DNA of 64,000 bases, from positions 1 through 64,000 of the forward strand of contig DCIM01000049.1 of assembly GCA_002316005.1 (NCBI GenBank), read 5' to 3'. Shown one piece after another: positions 34,544 to 43,674 of this stretch (position 1 is the first letter of the stretch; each line of letters starts with the position of its first letter). The position numbers and the translations under genes were made by a program. This DNA comes from Prevotellaceae bacterium UBA1726. Its GTDB lineage: Bacteria; Bacteroidota; Bacteroidia; Bacteroidales; Bacteroidaceae. A model generated the notes under the pieces. The model worked only from the letters and a program-made list of their open reading frames with translations. It had not been told where the DNA came from and made no database searches.

Positions 34544-34996
34544 TTACTTCTTTTTTATTCTGTACTTTCTAATTCCATATTCTACAATGCCCATGGAAAT
34601 GGCTAATGTAACAAAGAACACAAGAAGGCTAATTATATTGTTGCTTACAGAATCGTTTTCGAAGTGACCTGTGAAATAATCGTAAATGCCAATTACTATT
34701 GTTGTGAGGAATGCCGTAAAAAGAGATTGCCTCACCACATCCTTAATATCCACCTTTGTAGGAGTCTGTTCTTCTTCCGGCTTATATTCCTCTGCTTCGC
34801 GTGAGTCAATGAAGGCACGAGCCTTGTCGTAGTCCTTCTCGTCTACCAGCACATTCACCTCCATGGCACCAATGCCACCGTAAACTTGCGACATATTCTC
34901 GCCCTGAAGAATACTTTCAATACCCATATCAGCCAAAGCGCCTTTTACCACCTCAGCATCAAATGCATTCTTGCATGTAGTAAGTCTTAATACCAT
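34544..34996 (-). CDS. DUF2007 domain membrane protein
   Basis: A 150-residue protein. The N-terminal 70 residues (MVLRLTTCKNAFDAEVVKGALADMGIESILQGE, then VNVLVDEKDYDKARAFI) are a DUF2007 ferredoxin-like putative signalling domain. Two membrane segments follow (SLFTAFLTTIVIGIYDYF and IISLLVFFVTLAISMGIVEYG). Start ATG 34996 is preferred: the -7 box on the minus strand at 35024-35031 lies just upstream, and the longer frame reads through it. Function unknown. Confidence 0.85.
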   Translation of the reverse strand: MVLRLTTCKNAFDAEVVKGALADMGIESILQGENMSQVYGGIGAMEVNVLVDEKDYDKARAFIDSREAEEYKPEEEQTPTKVDIKDVVRQSLFTAFLTTIVIGIYDYFTGHFENDSVSNNIISLLVFFVTLAISMGIVEYGIRKYRIKKK

Positions 34997-35023
34997 AGCC
35001 TTCTTTTTTATTGTTTTACCTCG

Positions 35024-35031
35024 CAAAGTTA
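35024..35031 (-). promoter_or_regulatory. -7 box of DUF2007 gene
   Basis: Reads TAACTTTG on the minus strand, 27 bp before ATG 34996. Confidence 0.5.
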
Positions 35032-35133
35032 CGATTATTTTTCGTCTTTTTGCCAATATGTCTAAAAAACTTCAAAATAATTTCCATGTTTGGGAAATAT
35101 GTAGTAATTTCGCAACTGAAATAAATAGATAGC

Positions 35134-36003
35134 ATGGGGAATGGAATAAGATTCAATATCGCTACATTGTTGCTGGGCATCTGCTCAACTGCAGTAATGG
35201 CACAGGAAGTTGTGACACGCGACTCCCTGAGTAGCGATATGCCTCGCGAATATAATCCTTCGACAATAGATTCCTCGTCAAATGCCGCTTCTGGCTCCCA
35301 ACCGATAGTTTCTGATTTCCATACTTCGCCTACGAGTCTCGACAATGATAACCACGAGATTGACCCTCACGCCTTGGACATATCTGTTGATACGCCAAAG
35401 TTGCCTTCGTGGAAAAACGGAATGCTCGTTGGGGGCAATTCCTACTATTCCACCGGCTTTGGAATGGGCTACAGCGCTGGTATCATGGCAATACAGAATA
35501 TGGGGCGTTTCACCCTTTCTGGCAATGCCGGATTGACCAAGGATTACATGGCTGGAATGGGATTCTTGAACGGGCTTAATGTTGGGGCTAACCTGTCTTA
35601 TTCTGTTTCTGATAATGTATCGCTCACGGGATTTGGAGGCATGAGCCATACTGGTTTCATGGGACCAGCACCCAACCTCACCAACTTCTATTATGGTGGT
35701 TATGTGACGCTCATGACAAACAACCAGAAGTGGGGTATGGACCTTGGCGTGCGCCGCTACTATGACGCCACTACGGGCATGTGGACAACGGTTCCTATCG
35801 CCATGCCTTACTACAACTGGAACGGCAACAAGATTGGTTTCGACTTTGGCGGTTTGCTTCTCAATACTTTCCATGGTCTCGACAAAGCTCTCAACGGCGA
35901 TCGCTACAATCCTGACAGCAAACTTCCTGGTGGTGGTATCATCATGCCCGAAATCGACACTGCCCCTCACTTCGGCTCACCCGGAATTCCTTATATAAAA
36001 TAG
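35134..36003 (+). CDS. exported predicted beta-barrel protein (289 aa)
   Basis: A 289-residue protein with a signal peptide (FNIATLLLGICSTAVMAQ), a polar Ser/Asp-rich linker to about residue 90, and then Gly/aromatic alternating strands (GMGYSAGIMAIQNMGRFTLSG, ANLSYSVSDNVSLTGFGG) that look like outer-membrane beta strands. The C-terminus is a Pro-rich tail (PHFGSPGIPYIK), not a terminal barrel strand. Similar proteins of unknown function occur in Bacteroidales. A TAATTTCG at 35105-35112 may be the -7 box. Confidence 0.75.
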   Translation: MGNGIRFNIATLLLGICSTAVMAQEVVTRDSLSSDMPREYNPSTIDSSSNAASGSQPIVSDFHTSPTSLDNDNHEIDPHALDISVDTPKLPSWKNGMLVGGNSYYSTGFGMGYSAGIMAIQNMGRFTLSGNAGLTKDYMAGMGFLNGLNVGANLSYSVSDNVSLTGFGGMSHTGFMGPAPNLTNFYYGGYVTLMTNNQKWGMDLGVRRYYDATTGMWTTVPIAMPYYNWNGNKIGFDFGGLLLNTFHGLDKALNGDRYNPDSKLPGGGIIMPEIDTAPHFGSPGIPYIK

Positions 36004-36007
36004 TTTT

Positions 36008-36028
36008 TTAACAACAACTTAACAACAA
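36008..36028 (+). repeat. double TTAACAACAA repeat, copy 1
   Basis: TTAACAACAA occurs twice with an 11-bp period, just after the stop of the beta-barrel gene. The same 21 bases are found inverted at 36328-36348 and direct at 36494-36514. Confidence 0.8.
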
Positions 36029-36327
36029 AAGTGGGTATGGACAATGGTTCTGTTCTCCATATTTTTGTTTGTTGAAGGGGTAGGGGGTTGTTAGGCGATG
36101 TTAACCAAATTGGCAGAAATGTTAAGTTTTAGACTTCTGCAACAAGGCATTTTCCATGCAAAGAATGGTGAGGACTATAATACTATGCACAATTTCTATG
36201 CTTATAACTAATAGAAATAGCTATTATTTTCTCAAATCAAATTATATATAAATACTTAATAATCAAACACTTATCTTCTAATTATCTCTAAATTCTCTTT
36301 TTTTTGAACCCACCCCTAAACCCATTG

Positions 36328-36348
36328 TTGTTGTTAAGTTGTTGTTAA
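36328..36348 (-). repeat. double TTAACAACAA repeat, copy 2 (inverted)
   Basis: Exact reverse complement of 36008-36028; the sequence ACCCAT/ATGGGT beside it is partly shared as well. Confidence 0.8.
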
Positions 36349-36493
36349 CTTTTTCTGTGGGCTTGGAAATTTGAATAGAAAAACCACAGGAAAATAGGGC
36401 GATTATCAAAGAAAATCGAGAATTAATCGACTAATGGCGCTTACTGGGAGGTATATTTGTTGAGAAACTCAATATTTTTGTAACATCAATAAT

Positions 36494-36514
36494 TTAACAA
36501 CAACTTAACAACAA
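36494..36514 (+). repeat. double TTAACAACAA repeat, copy 3
   Basis: Exact match to 36008-36028 in the same orientation, continued by an extra ACAAC. Confidence 0.8.
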
Positions 36515-36632
36515 CAACCTGTGTCATAGGTGTGTACGACCTCCTTATAGAAAGACTTGATCCGGCGCGAGTATAATTATTTTTGATTTTGGAATTTTCT
36601 TTACAGATTTTTACCTTAAAATCATTTAAGTT

Positions 36633-36698
36633 AAATGTTCGCCTCATTCCACTTAAATGAGGAGGTCATTTCACTTATTAGTGACGATGAAATGGATT
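36633..36698. repeat. 22-bp repeats, second locus
   Basis: Units at 36633-36654 and 36655-36676 follow the AAATGA-N5-TCATTCCACTT pattern of 120-207, and 36677-36698 is a diverged third. As at the left end, a TTGTAA-N4-TTGA-N3-TCAGTG motif follows (36724-36746). Confidence 0.7.
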
Positions 36699-37026
36699 AA
36701 ATGACATTAACTTGCAAATGTGATTGTAACTCTTTGAATATCAGTGTGTTATAATTGGCAACATTCGTTCGTTCTCTATTTTTGATAATTTTCTCAATGT
36801 GAAAAATCTTTACTGTTATATTTGATTATGTTCTAATCAAGAAATTACACCACTATCTGAAGATAATCGGCATTATGATAAATAGGGTTTGTGAAATATA
36901 CTCCCCCTATTTATATTTGTGGAACTTTTGCTCATTTGTCATTATTTCAAATACAAATTAAAAAAAACGAGAGATTTCCCTTGAATTTGAGAATCCCTCG
37001 CTTTTTTCTAATGCTTCTTTTCTGCG

Positions 37027-39510
37027 TTATTTGAAGACAATCGTCCTCTTGCTCGTGAATTTCTTAGTTTTGTCTTTTATCGTTACAACCACACTTCCTG
37101 GTTTACCATTCGACTGAACTGTTGCAACGAGCATGCCCTGGAAAAGTTTCATCTTTGGTTGTGTGAAAACTTCAACGCTTGTTGCATCACCATTGCAAAT
37201 GCACTTGAAACATCCAGCACCTTTTACCGAAACCTCAATATCATCAGAAGCATTAGGAATCATTGTTCCGTTTGCATCGACAAGCGAAACTGTGATGTAA
37301 GCAAGGTCGCCTTCCGTTCCAAGGTCCACCACCTCTGGAGCATCGAGTTTCAGGCTCTTAGCCTTCCCTGCTGTGCGAATTGTCTGCTCCCCTGCCTTGT
37401 TGCCGTATTTATCATAACATACGACGGTAATCTCTCCCGGCTCGTAAACGACATTGTTCCAACGAAGGCGATAACGGTCGAGAACGCTCTTGTCCTTTGC
37501 ATAGCGCAAACCGTCTTCCATGCTCATTGTCTCGTCCCAATTGGTCTTGCCTGAGGTCTTGATTTTATCCTGCGAAACGTCCTTCTTTATGCGTCCCTGA
37601 CTCTTGCCATTTACGAACAATTCAGCCTCAGGATAGTCGGTATAGCAGTAAACAGGAGTCACCTCCCCTACTCTCTCAGGCCATGTCCAATGAGGCAGCA
37701 GATGAATGGTATGGTCTTCTGTATTCCATTGTGAGCGATACAGATAATAGCGGTCTTTTGGCAATCCGGCAAGGTCGCAAATGCCGAAATATGATGAGCG
37801 TGAAGGCCAGTATTCATCGTAAGGGGTTGGTTCACCGAGATAGTCGAAACCAGTCCAAACAAACTGTCCAATGGTCCACTCGCGGTCGTCCATCATAAGG
37901 AAATCATCATCAGGAACACAACTCCAAGCACAGTATTCAGTATCGTAGCTGGTACATTGTCCGTCCTCGTAGGTTACTTGCGGTCTTAGTTGAACAGGGA
38001 ACTTATAAATGCCTCGAGATGAGACTGTTGAAGCGGTCTCTGAACCAAGGATGATCTGTTGTGGAAGACTCTTTATTCCACGGTCGTAGATATGATCGCG
38101 ATAGTTATAGCCCGGCACATCCATCACCTGAGCAAAACCATTGCGAATGGCATCATCGGCACTATCCATACCCTGTGTGACAGGATGAACACATCGTCCG
38201 TCGGCATAGCCATCAAGTTGATGAACAAGCGACTGAAGGCGAACTGCTGTCTGCACGCCCCATCCGTCAGTATTGCGCTGTTCTGGAATCTCATTACCAA
38301 TTGACCACATCACGAGCGAAGTATGATTACGATGGTTGAGTACTAGGTTTGTAATGTCTTTCTCTGCCCACTCGTCGAAGAACTTGGCATATCCGTTCTT
38401 GCACTTAGGATAGCGCCACATATCGAACGATTCGGCCATTACCATCATTCCCAATGAGTCATAGACCTCCATCTGCATTGTAGAAGGCATATTGTGGGAA
38501 GTACGGATGGCGTCACAGCCCATGTCCTTTAGAATCATCACCTGGCGAATGAGTGCAGCCTTATTGACGGCAGCACCAAGAGGACCAAGGTCGTGGTGCA
38601 GGCAGACGCCTTTGAACTTACGCTTCTGACCATTGAGGAAGAAACCGTTGCTGTTTACTTCCACCTGCTTCATACCAACACGGAAGTCTTTCGCAGCGAA
38701 TGGTTCCCCATCCTTTGGCACGATGCTCACGCGCGCGGTATATAAATAAGGTGTCTCAGGTGTCCAGAGATGCGGATTGTTTACAGGGAGAGTGAATGAG
38801 ATATTGCCATTGCCGTCCGACTTGTCCGATGTACCTGTTGCTGCCAGATTGCCATTAGCATCGAGGAGATCGACATTTATGCGCAGATTTGCGTCCTTTA
38901 CATTGGTGTTGAAAGTGATTTCCGACTTCTTCACATCTGTGATAATCTGTGTCTTCCACTCATCAATGTAGAGACGATCGTGCTGCACAAGTTTCACAGG
39001 ACGGTAGATGCCACCACCGGGATACCAACGAGAACTCTCCTCAACATTGTCAAGGTTCACTTCAATAGTGTTTGCGCCAAGTCTCAACTGAGAATTTACA
39101 TCCAGACGGAAAGCGTTGTAACCGTAAGGCCATCCACCAACATAATGGCTGTTTACCTTCACTTTGGCATTCGACATAGCACCATCAAACTGCAGTTCGG
39201 CTACATCGGTAAGCTTTTCCACCATTACCGTTGTACGATAATAGCCCTTTCCTATCCAAGGCAGCGAACCCGAACGACCACTCTTCTCTGTGGCTTCCGT
39301 TTCACCATTCTGAACGATAGCAACCTTCTGGAGGTCCCATTTCTTGTCGAAAGGTCCGCTAATCGCCCAGTCATGAGGAACAGTTACTTGCTGCCAATTC
39401 ACGCTGTCACGCGAAAATTCCCAGTTGGCAATATTGCTAGTATAGGTGTTTTGTGCGAAAACTGTGCTGAAGAAAAGCACAAACAAACCAAGAATAGATA
39501 ATTTTTTCAT
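37027..39510 (-). CDS. secreted beta-galactosidase-like glycosidase, GH2
   Basis: An 827-residue exported GH2 enzyme that hydrolyses beta-galactosides or related beta-glycosides. ATG 39510 begins a clear signal peptide (MKKLSILGLFVLFFSTVFAQ). The order is sugar-binding domain (VPHDWAISGPFD, PYGYNAFRLDV), immunoglobulin-like domain, TIM barrel with the proton donor in MWSIGNEIPEQ and the nucleophile in ILGSETAST, then a DUF4982-type domain (YCYTDYPEAELFVNGKSQG) and a C-terminal Ig-like domain. It is not next to a SusC/SusD pair, so it is not part of a visible polysaccharide utilisation locus. Confidence 0.93.
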   Translation of the reverse strand: MKKLSILGLFVLFFSTVFAQNTYTSNIANWEFSRDSVNWQQVTVPHDWAISGPFDKKWDLQKVAIVQNGETEATEKSGRSGSLPWIGKGYYRTTVMVEKLTDVAELQFDGAMSNAKVKVNSHYVGGWPYGYNAFRLDVNSQLRLGANTIEVNLDNVEESSRWYPGGGIYRPVKLVQHDRLYIDEWKTQIITDVKKSEITFNTNVKDANLRINVDLLDANGNLAATGTSDKSDGNGNISFTLPVNNPHLWTPETPYLYTARVSIVPKDGEPFAAKDFRVGMKQVEVNSNGFFLNGQKRKFKGVCLHHDLGPLGAAVNKAALIRQVMILKDMGCDAIRTSHNMPSTMQMEVYDSLGMMVMAESFDMWRYPKCKNGYAKFFDEWAEKDITNLVLNHRNHTSLVMWSIGNEIPEQRNTDGWGVQTAVRLQSLVHQLDGYADGRCVHPVTQGMDSADDAIRNGFAQVMDVPGYNYRDHIYDRGIKSLPQQIILGSETASTVSSRGIYKFPVQLRPQVTYEDGQCTSYDTEYCAWSCVPDDDFLMMDDREWTIGQFVWTGFDYLGEPTPYDEYWPSRSSYFGICDLAGLPKDRYYLYRSQWNTEDHTIHLLPHWTWPERVGEVTPVYCYTDYPEAELFVNGKSQGRIKKDVSQDKIKTSGKTNWDETMSMEDGLRYAKDKSVLDRYRLRWNNVVYEPGEITVVCYDKYGNKAGEQTIRTAGKAKSLKLDAPEVVDLGTEGDLAYITVSLVDANGTMIPNASDDIEVSVKGAGCFKCICNGDATSVEVFTQPKMKLFQGMLVATVQSNGKPGSVVVTIKDKTKKFTSKRTIVFK

Positions 39511-39534
39511 ATAAACGTGTTTTCTAATTTTCTG

Positions 39535-39542
39535 CAAAGATA
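39535..39542 (-). promoter_or_regulatory. -7 box of GH2 gene
   Basis: Reads TATCTTTG on the minus strand, 24 bp before ATG 39510. Confidence 0.5.
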
Positions 39543-39664
39543 ATCAATTTTTGGCAAAAAAAGGTGAATTTGCTTGATTTAGATTAGGATAATGTAAAGA
39601 AACGCGAAAACTTTCAAATTGTGTGGGTACACAATTTTTTTATTGAAAAAAAACACAGAAAAGA

Positions 39665-39696
39665 TTTGGAGGTAACAATTATTTCCATTATCTTTG
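39665..39696 (+). promoter_or_regulatory. strong orphan promoter
   Basis: TTTG at 39665-39668, exactly 20 bp, then TATCTTTG at 39689-39696: as good a consensus match as any in the window. No protein gene follows on this strand before the converging ATP synthase operon. Confidence 0.7.
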
Positions 39697-39701
39697 CATC
39701 G

Positions 39702-39797
39702 TTATCCTGAAAACAATCTTTTTACCTTAAATGTTTGACTAATACCTAAATGACGATAGGAAGCGGCGTTCGTGAGAACAGCCGTTTTCTTTTTGTG
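39702..39797 (+). ncRNA. candidate small RNA, about 95 nt
   Basis: The predicted transcript runs from just after the promoter at 39665-39696 to a terminator hairpin. It contains a small stem CCTA/TAGG (39755-39770 region), then a stronger stem CGGCGTTC-GTGA-GAACAGCCG, directly followed by TTTTCTTTTT. Only a 3-codon ORF fits inside; a longer frame runs through the terminator and is not coding-like. It lies between the divergently ending GH2 gene and the 3' end of the ATP synthase operon. I cannot match it to a named RNA family. Confidence 0.5.
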
Positions 39798-39848
39798 TTT
39801 ACCCCTTACCCTTTTTCCTCACTTTTTATCATTCTAAACAATAGAAAA

Positions 39849-39894
39849 TGCAAAAAAAGAAGGACCTCCTTGCTGGAAGCCCTTCCTTTTATTT
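39849..39894. terminator. terminator of ATP synthase operon
   Basis: An A-run, the imperfect stem AAGG..TCC against GGA..CCTT around TTGCT, and a T-run lie 18 bp beyond the atpG stop codon (minus strand). The symmetry would also let it stop plus-strand transcripts. Confidence 0.55.
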
Positions 39895-39911
39895 AGAATG
39901 ATGTATAAACA

Positions 39912-40877
39912 TTAGTTGTTCACGCTGCCACCGACAATGTCAAGCAACTCGGATGTGATGGCCTGCTGACGAGACTTGTTATACTGCAGGTTCAACTGAC
40001 GGAGCAGTTCGTCTGCATTATCCGTAGCAGTCTGCATAGCCACCATTCGTGCTGCATGCTCAGAAGCATTGCTGTCGAGCAGAGCGGTGTAAATCATCAG
40101 ATTGACATAACGAGGAATCAATGCAAGGAGAACAGTCTCGAGATCTGGTTCAACGATGAAGTTCGAATTCAACGCCTTTCCATGCTGATACTGATACTCC
40201 TCTTTATTGTTGTCCTTGTTTCTCTGATACTCAACACTCTTTGCTGTTGCCACTGTGCTCTCAAGGTCGCGTGAATGGTCATAGTTCATCGCTTCTTCTA
40301 CATCGATAGGAAGAAGATGCTTCCTTGTGAGAATCTGCGAACCAGCACTCTTGAAGTGATGATAGATCATATCCACATGATCGATCTCTGCTGCCATGAA
40401 CATCTTACGGAGTTCGTGACCGATAGCCTGGCAATCTTCGAAGTTTGGCTTGTCGGCAAGGTGGTTGAAGTTGCCAGCAGACTTATAGCCCAGCTTATGC
40501 ACCTTCTCAGCAACCTTTCTACCTACAGGATAGATAGTCACTTCTACACCTTGTGCCTCAAACTCCTCTACCGTCTTCTGCATCATCTTCAGTACATTGG
40601 CATTGAAACCGCCACAGAGCGATGAATTGCTCGCAAAGACAATGAGACCTGCATGTTTCACTTCACGGTTGAAGGTGAAGAGGCTACGCATGTCGACATC
40701 ACTCGCAATGAATGTCTTGAGGATGTGCTCGAGCATGCTCTCATAAGGGAGCATGTTCTCAATCATCACCTGTGCATGATGCAACTTAGATGATGCCACC
40801 ATCTTCATGGCACTCGTAATCTTGCGAGTACTGTTGACTGATGCTATTCTGTTTTTTATCTCTTTTAGAGATGGCAT
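39912..40877 (-). CDS. atpG: ATP synthase F1 subunit gamma
   Basis: The central rotor stalk of F1. The 321 residues begin PSLKEIKNRIASVNSTRKITSAMKMVASSKL, the conserved N-terminal helix, and end in the conserved C-terminal helix (NLQYNKSRQQAITSELLDIVGG). The protein is about 30 residues longer than E. coli gamma; part of the excess is a polar insertion near residue 215 (NKDNNKEEYQYQHGK). It is the last gene of the operon, separated from atpA by a 72-bp repeat-filled spacer. Confidence 0.96.
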   Translation of the reverse strand: MPSLKEIKNRIASVNSTRKITSAMKMVASSKLHHAQVMIENMLPYESMLEHILKTFIASDVDMRSLFTFNREVKHAGLIVFASNSSLCGGFNANVLKMMQKTVEEFEAQGVEVTIYPVGRKVAEKVHKLGYKSAGNFNHLADKPNFEDCQAIGHELRKMFMAAEIDHVDMIYHHFKSAGSQILTRKHLLPIDVEEAMNYDHSRDLESTVATAKSVEYQRNKDNNKEEYQYQHGKALNSNFIVEPDLETVLLALIPRYVNLMIYTALLDSNASEHAARMVAMQTATDNADELLRQLNLQYNKSRQQAITSELLDIVGGSVNN

Positions 40878-40881
40878 AATT

Positions 40882-40949
40882 TAATTTACAATTTTAAAAT
40901 TTACAATTTACAATTCAATTGCTCAATTGTCAATTGTCCAATTGTCTAA
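40882..40949. repeat. AATTTACAATTT / CAATTGTC spacer repeats
   Basis: The spacer between atpA and atpG is built of AATTTACAATTT units and then CAATTGTC units. The atpD-atpC spacer (45765-45829) has the same make-up. Confidence 0.65.
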
Positions 40950-42533
40950 TTATCCCTTATACTGACCTGCTACGCTGGCCATTACATCTTCGATAATCTT
41001 TGTTGCTTCATCGTCAATCTTTCCGGCACCGAGAGCGTCGATAACATCCTGATGCGAAGCACGCATAGCTGTGAGGAATGAATCCTGGCACTCGCGAACC
41101 TTTTCTACTGGTACAGGAGCCATGAGGCCGTGTGTACCACAGTAGAGGATGGCAATCTGCTCGCCTACAGGCATTGGAGAGTACTGCGACTGAATGAGCA
41201 ACTGATTGTTCTTACGACCACGATCGAGAGTCATCGCTGTAACGGCATCCATATCGCTTGAGAACTTCGAGAATGCCTCAAGCTCACGATACTGAGCCTG
41301 GTCGATCTTCAAAGTACCAGCAACCTTCTTCATTGACTTGATCTGAGCCGAACCACCTACACGCGATACCGAGATACCAACGTTGATGGCAGGACGGAAG
41401 CCCTGGTTGAAGAGGTCGGCCTCAAGATAGATCTGACCGTCGGTGATAGAGATAACGTTTGTTGGGATGTAAGCAGAAACGTCACCAGCCTGAGTCTCGA
41501 TGATAGGGAGAGCTGTGAGCGAACCACCACCCTTTACCTTGCCCTTGAGACAAGCTGGAAGGTCGTTCATTGCTTCTGCCACCTCCTGCTGCTCGTTGAT
41601 CTTTGCAGCACGCTCGAGAAGACGAGAGTGGAGATAGAATACATCACCAGGATAAGCCTCACGACCAGAAGGACGACGCAGAATCAGTGATACCTCACGA
41701 TAAGCAACAGCCTGCTTTGAGAGGTCATCATAAACAACGAGTGCATGCTCACCACGATCGCGGAAATACTCACCGATAGCAGCACCTGCAAATGGTGCAT
41801 AGTACTGCATAGCAGCAGGATCGCTGGCTGTAGCAGCAACGATGATTGTGTAAGGCAGAGCGCCATGCTCCTTAAGGTTCTGAACGAGCGCTGCTACTGT
41901 AGAAGCCTTCTGACCGATGGCAACATAGATACAGTAAACAGGCTGACCAGCCTCGTAGAAACTCTTCTGGTTGATGATGGTATCAACGGCAATGGCAGTC
42001 TTACCAGTCTGGCGGTCGCCAATGATAAGCTCACGCTGACCACGACCAATTGGAATCATTGAGTCAACGGCCTTGAGACCTGTCTGTAGTGGCTGCTTTA
42101 CCGGCTGGCGATAGATAACACCAGGTGCCTTGCGGTCAAGTGGCATTTCGTAAGACTCGGAGAGGTCGATCTCGCCAAGACCATCGATAGCCTGACCAAG
42201 AGGATTGATGACACGACCAAGCATATTGTCGTTAACGCGAATTGACGCGATACGCTTTGTACGCTTTACGGACATACCCTCTTTGATACCTGCTGTAGAA
42301 CCGAGAAGAATACAACCGACATTGTCCTCCTCAAGGTTCATCACGATAGCCATAGTACCATTTTCAAACTCCAAAAGTTCGTTAGCCTCGGCATTACGCA
42401 AACCGTAGATTCGTGCTACACCATCGTTGACGGTAAGAACTGTTCCCACCTCATCGAAGTTCTGCTGCTGACCGATACCCTGAAGCTGTTGAAGCAATAC
42501 TTCTGATACTTCGCTTGGTTTTATTTTGTCCAT
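40950..42533 (-). CDS. atpA: ATP synthase F1 subunit alpha
   Basis: The 527-residue non-catalytic nucleotide-binding subunit of F1. P-loop GDRQTGKTAIA near residue 170, the IGRGQRELIIGD lead-in, and the Arg-finger segment ISVSRVGGSAQIKSMKK are intact. Length is normal. It lies 45 bp after atpH. Confidence 0.98.
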   Translation of the reverse strand: MDKIKPSEVSEVLLQQLQGIGQQQNFDEVGTVLTVNDGVARIYGLRNAEANELLEFENGTMAIVMNLEEDNVGCILLGSTAGIKEGMSVKRTKRIASIRVNDNMLGRVINPLGQAIDGLGEIDLSESYEMPLDRKAPGVIYRQPVKQPLQTGLKAVDSMIPIGRGQRELIIGDRQTGKTAIAVDTIINQKSFYEAGQPVYCIYVAIGQKASTVAALVQNLKEHGALPYTIIVAATASDPAAMQYYAPFAGAAIGEYFRDRGEHALVVYDDLSKQAVAYREVSLILRRPSGREAYPGDVFYLHSRLLERAAKINEQQEVAEAMNDLPACLKGKVKGGGSLTALPIIETQAGDVSAYIPTNVISITDGQIYLEADLFNQGFRPAINVGISVSRVGGSAQIKSMKKVAGTLKIDQAQYRELEAFSKFSSDMDAVTAMTLDRGRKNNQLLIQSQYSPMPVGEQIAILYCGTHGLMAPVPVEKVRECQDSFLTAMRASHQDVIDALGAGKIDDEATKIIEDVMASVAGQYKG

Positions 42534-42578
42534 TATTACTTTTTGCTTTTAAACTTTAAACATAAACTCTTGAGAGGC

Positions 42579-43112
42579 TTATTTAAGCTCCTTAAGAATA
42601 GTACGCAACTGTGACTGTACGCTGGCATCCATTCTGTAAGTGTCGTACTCAAGAATGAAACCACCGATGATGTCTGGGTTCACCTCTGTCTGGAACTCTA
42701 CCTGAGCGTTTGTGCGCTTCTCAACCATCTGGCGCATCTTTGCCTCTGTTTCATCAGAAACGGCAACAGCTGTGATGAGACGGCCGGAGATGATGTTCTT
42801 CTCCTGTCGATAGAGTGTTACATAGGAATTGGCCATAAACTGTATAAGGTTCTCCCTACCCTCTTTCAGCACAACATCGATGAATACCTCTGTCTGCTTA
42901 CAAGGATTTCCGCCACAAGCCGACACGAGCAGTTTCTGCTTGTCTTCCTTTGGCAGCATAGGATTGTCGATGGCTGATCTCAACTGGCGCACCGTCAGAT
43001 AGCTCTGGGCAAGTGTCTGCATGTCTGCATAGACATTGTCCTTTGCTCCCTGAGCTTCGGCACTCTTCAGAAGAGCGCGAGCATAGCGAACTGATATTAC
43101 TCCAGTGTTCAT
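42579..43112 (-). CDS. atpH: ATP synthase F1 subunit delta
   Basis: The 177-residue peripheral-stalk subunit that joins F1 to subunit b. It starts GVISVRYARALLKSAEAQG, the conserved N-terminal helix, and ends with the family's IIGGFILEYDTYRMDASVQSQL block. The 18-bp gap to atpF supports co-translation. Confidence 0.96.
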   Translation of the reverse strand: MNTGVISVRYARALLKSAEAQGAKDNVYADMQTLAQSYLTVRQLRSAIDNPMLPKEDKQKLLVSACGGNPCKQTEVFIDVVLKEGRENLIQFMANSYVTLYRQEKNIISGRLITAVAVSDETEAKMRQMVEKRTNAQVEFQTEVNPDIIGGFILEYDTYRMDASVQSQLRTILKELK

Positions 43113-43130
43113 ATCGAATGTCCTTATACC

Positions 43131-43652
43131 TTATTTATTATTATCACCTTGAACCTCATCCAGCATACGGTCAATGAGCTGCATCTGTGCTGCATCGCTT
43201 GAGAGGTTCTGGCGAACTACTTTCTCGGCAATCTGCACAGAGAGCTGGGCAACCTGAGCTCGGATATCGCGAATGGCAGCCTGCTTCTCGCTCTCAATCT
43301 GGGCATGAGCCTCGGTCATGATGCGAGTAGACTCGGCCTTCGCCTTTGTCTGAGCTTCCGCGATGATGGCGTCACGAGTAGTGGCTGCATCCTTGATGAT
43401 CTGAGCCTGTTCCTCGCGTGCCTTCTGGACGATAGCTTCACTTTCCTGCTGGATGTTTGCAAGTCGCTCTGCTGCCTCATGGGCATTCTTGAGAGACTCA
43501 TCGATGAACTTCTTGCGCTTGTCAACCATGCCAGTGATGACAGGGAATCCAAACTTTGCAAGAATTCCAAACACCAGTACGAATGCGATGAGCATCCAGA
43601 AGAGGAGTCCAAAATCGGGGGTTAGTATTGCTGGTAAATTCAATGAATCCAT
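43131..43652 (-). CDS. atpF: ATP synthase Fo subunit b
   Basis: The 173-residue membrane-anchored stator. One N-terminal membrane segment (PDFGLLFWMLIAFVLVFGIL) is followed by a long charged coiled coil (RKKFIDESLKNAHEAAERLA onward). Order and spacing match the Bacteroidales operon. Confidence 0.96.
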   Translation of the reverse strand: MDSLNLPAILTPDFGLLFWMLIAFVLVFGILAKFGFPVITGMVDKRKKFIDESLKNAHEAAERLANIQQESEAIVQKAREEQAQIIKDAATTRDAIIAEAQTKAKAESTRIMTEAHAQIESEKQAAIRDIRAQVAQLSVQIAEKVVRQNLSSDAAQMQLIDRMLDEVQGDNNK

Positions 43653-43674
43653 CTAACTAACTTCTATTTGAGGT

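Larger units (their letters stand above)
36004..37026. other. gene-free kilobase with several repeat families
   Basis: No convincing gene lies here. One 30-codon frame (36119-36211) is too short to support. The stretch holds three copies of a 21-bp repeat, two clear units of the 22-bp repeat of the left end, a TTGTAA-N4-TTGA-N3-TCAGTG motif, and, next to the glycosidase gene, a terminator-like hairpin (CGAGAGATTTCCC..against..GAATCCCTCGC, 36968-37000). Confidence 0.7.

Noticed and set aside
36004..37026. chromosomal replication origin
   Set aside because: AT-rich and repeat-laden, but I find no convincing DnaA boxes and no dnaA, dnaN or gidA-type neighbours.
39761..39890. about 43-codon frame starting inside the candidate sRNA
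   Set aside because: It runs through the terminator hairpin and the ATP synthase terminator and its residues are not protein-like.
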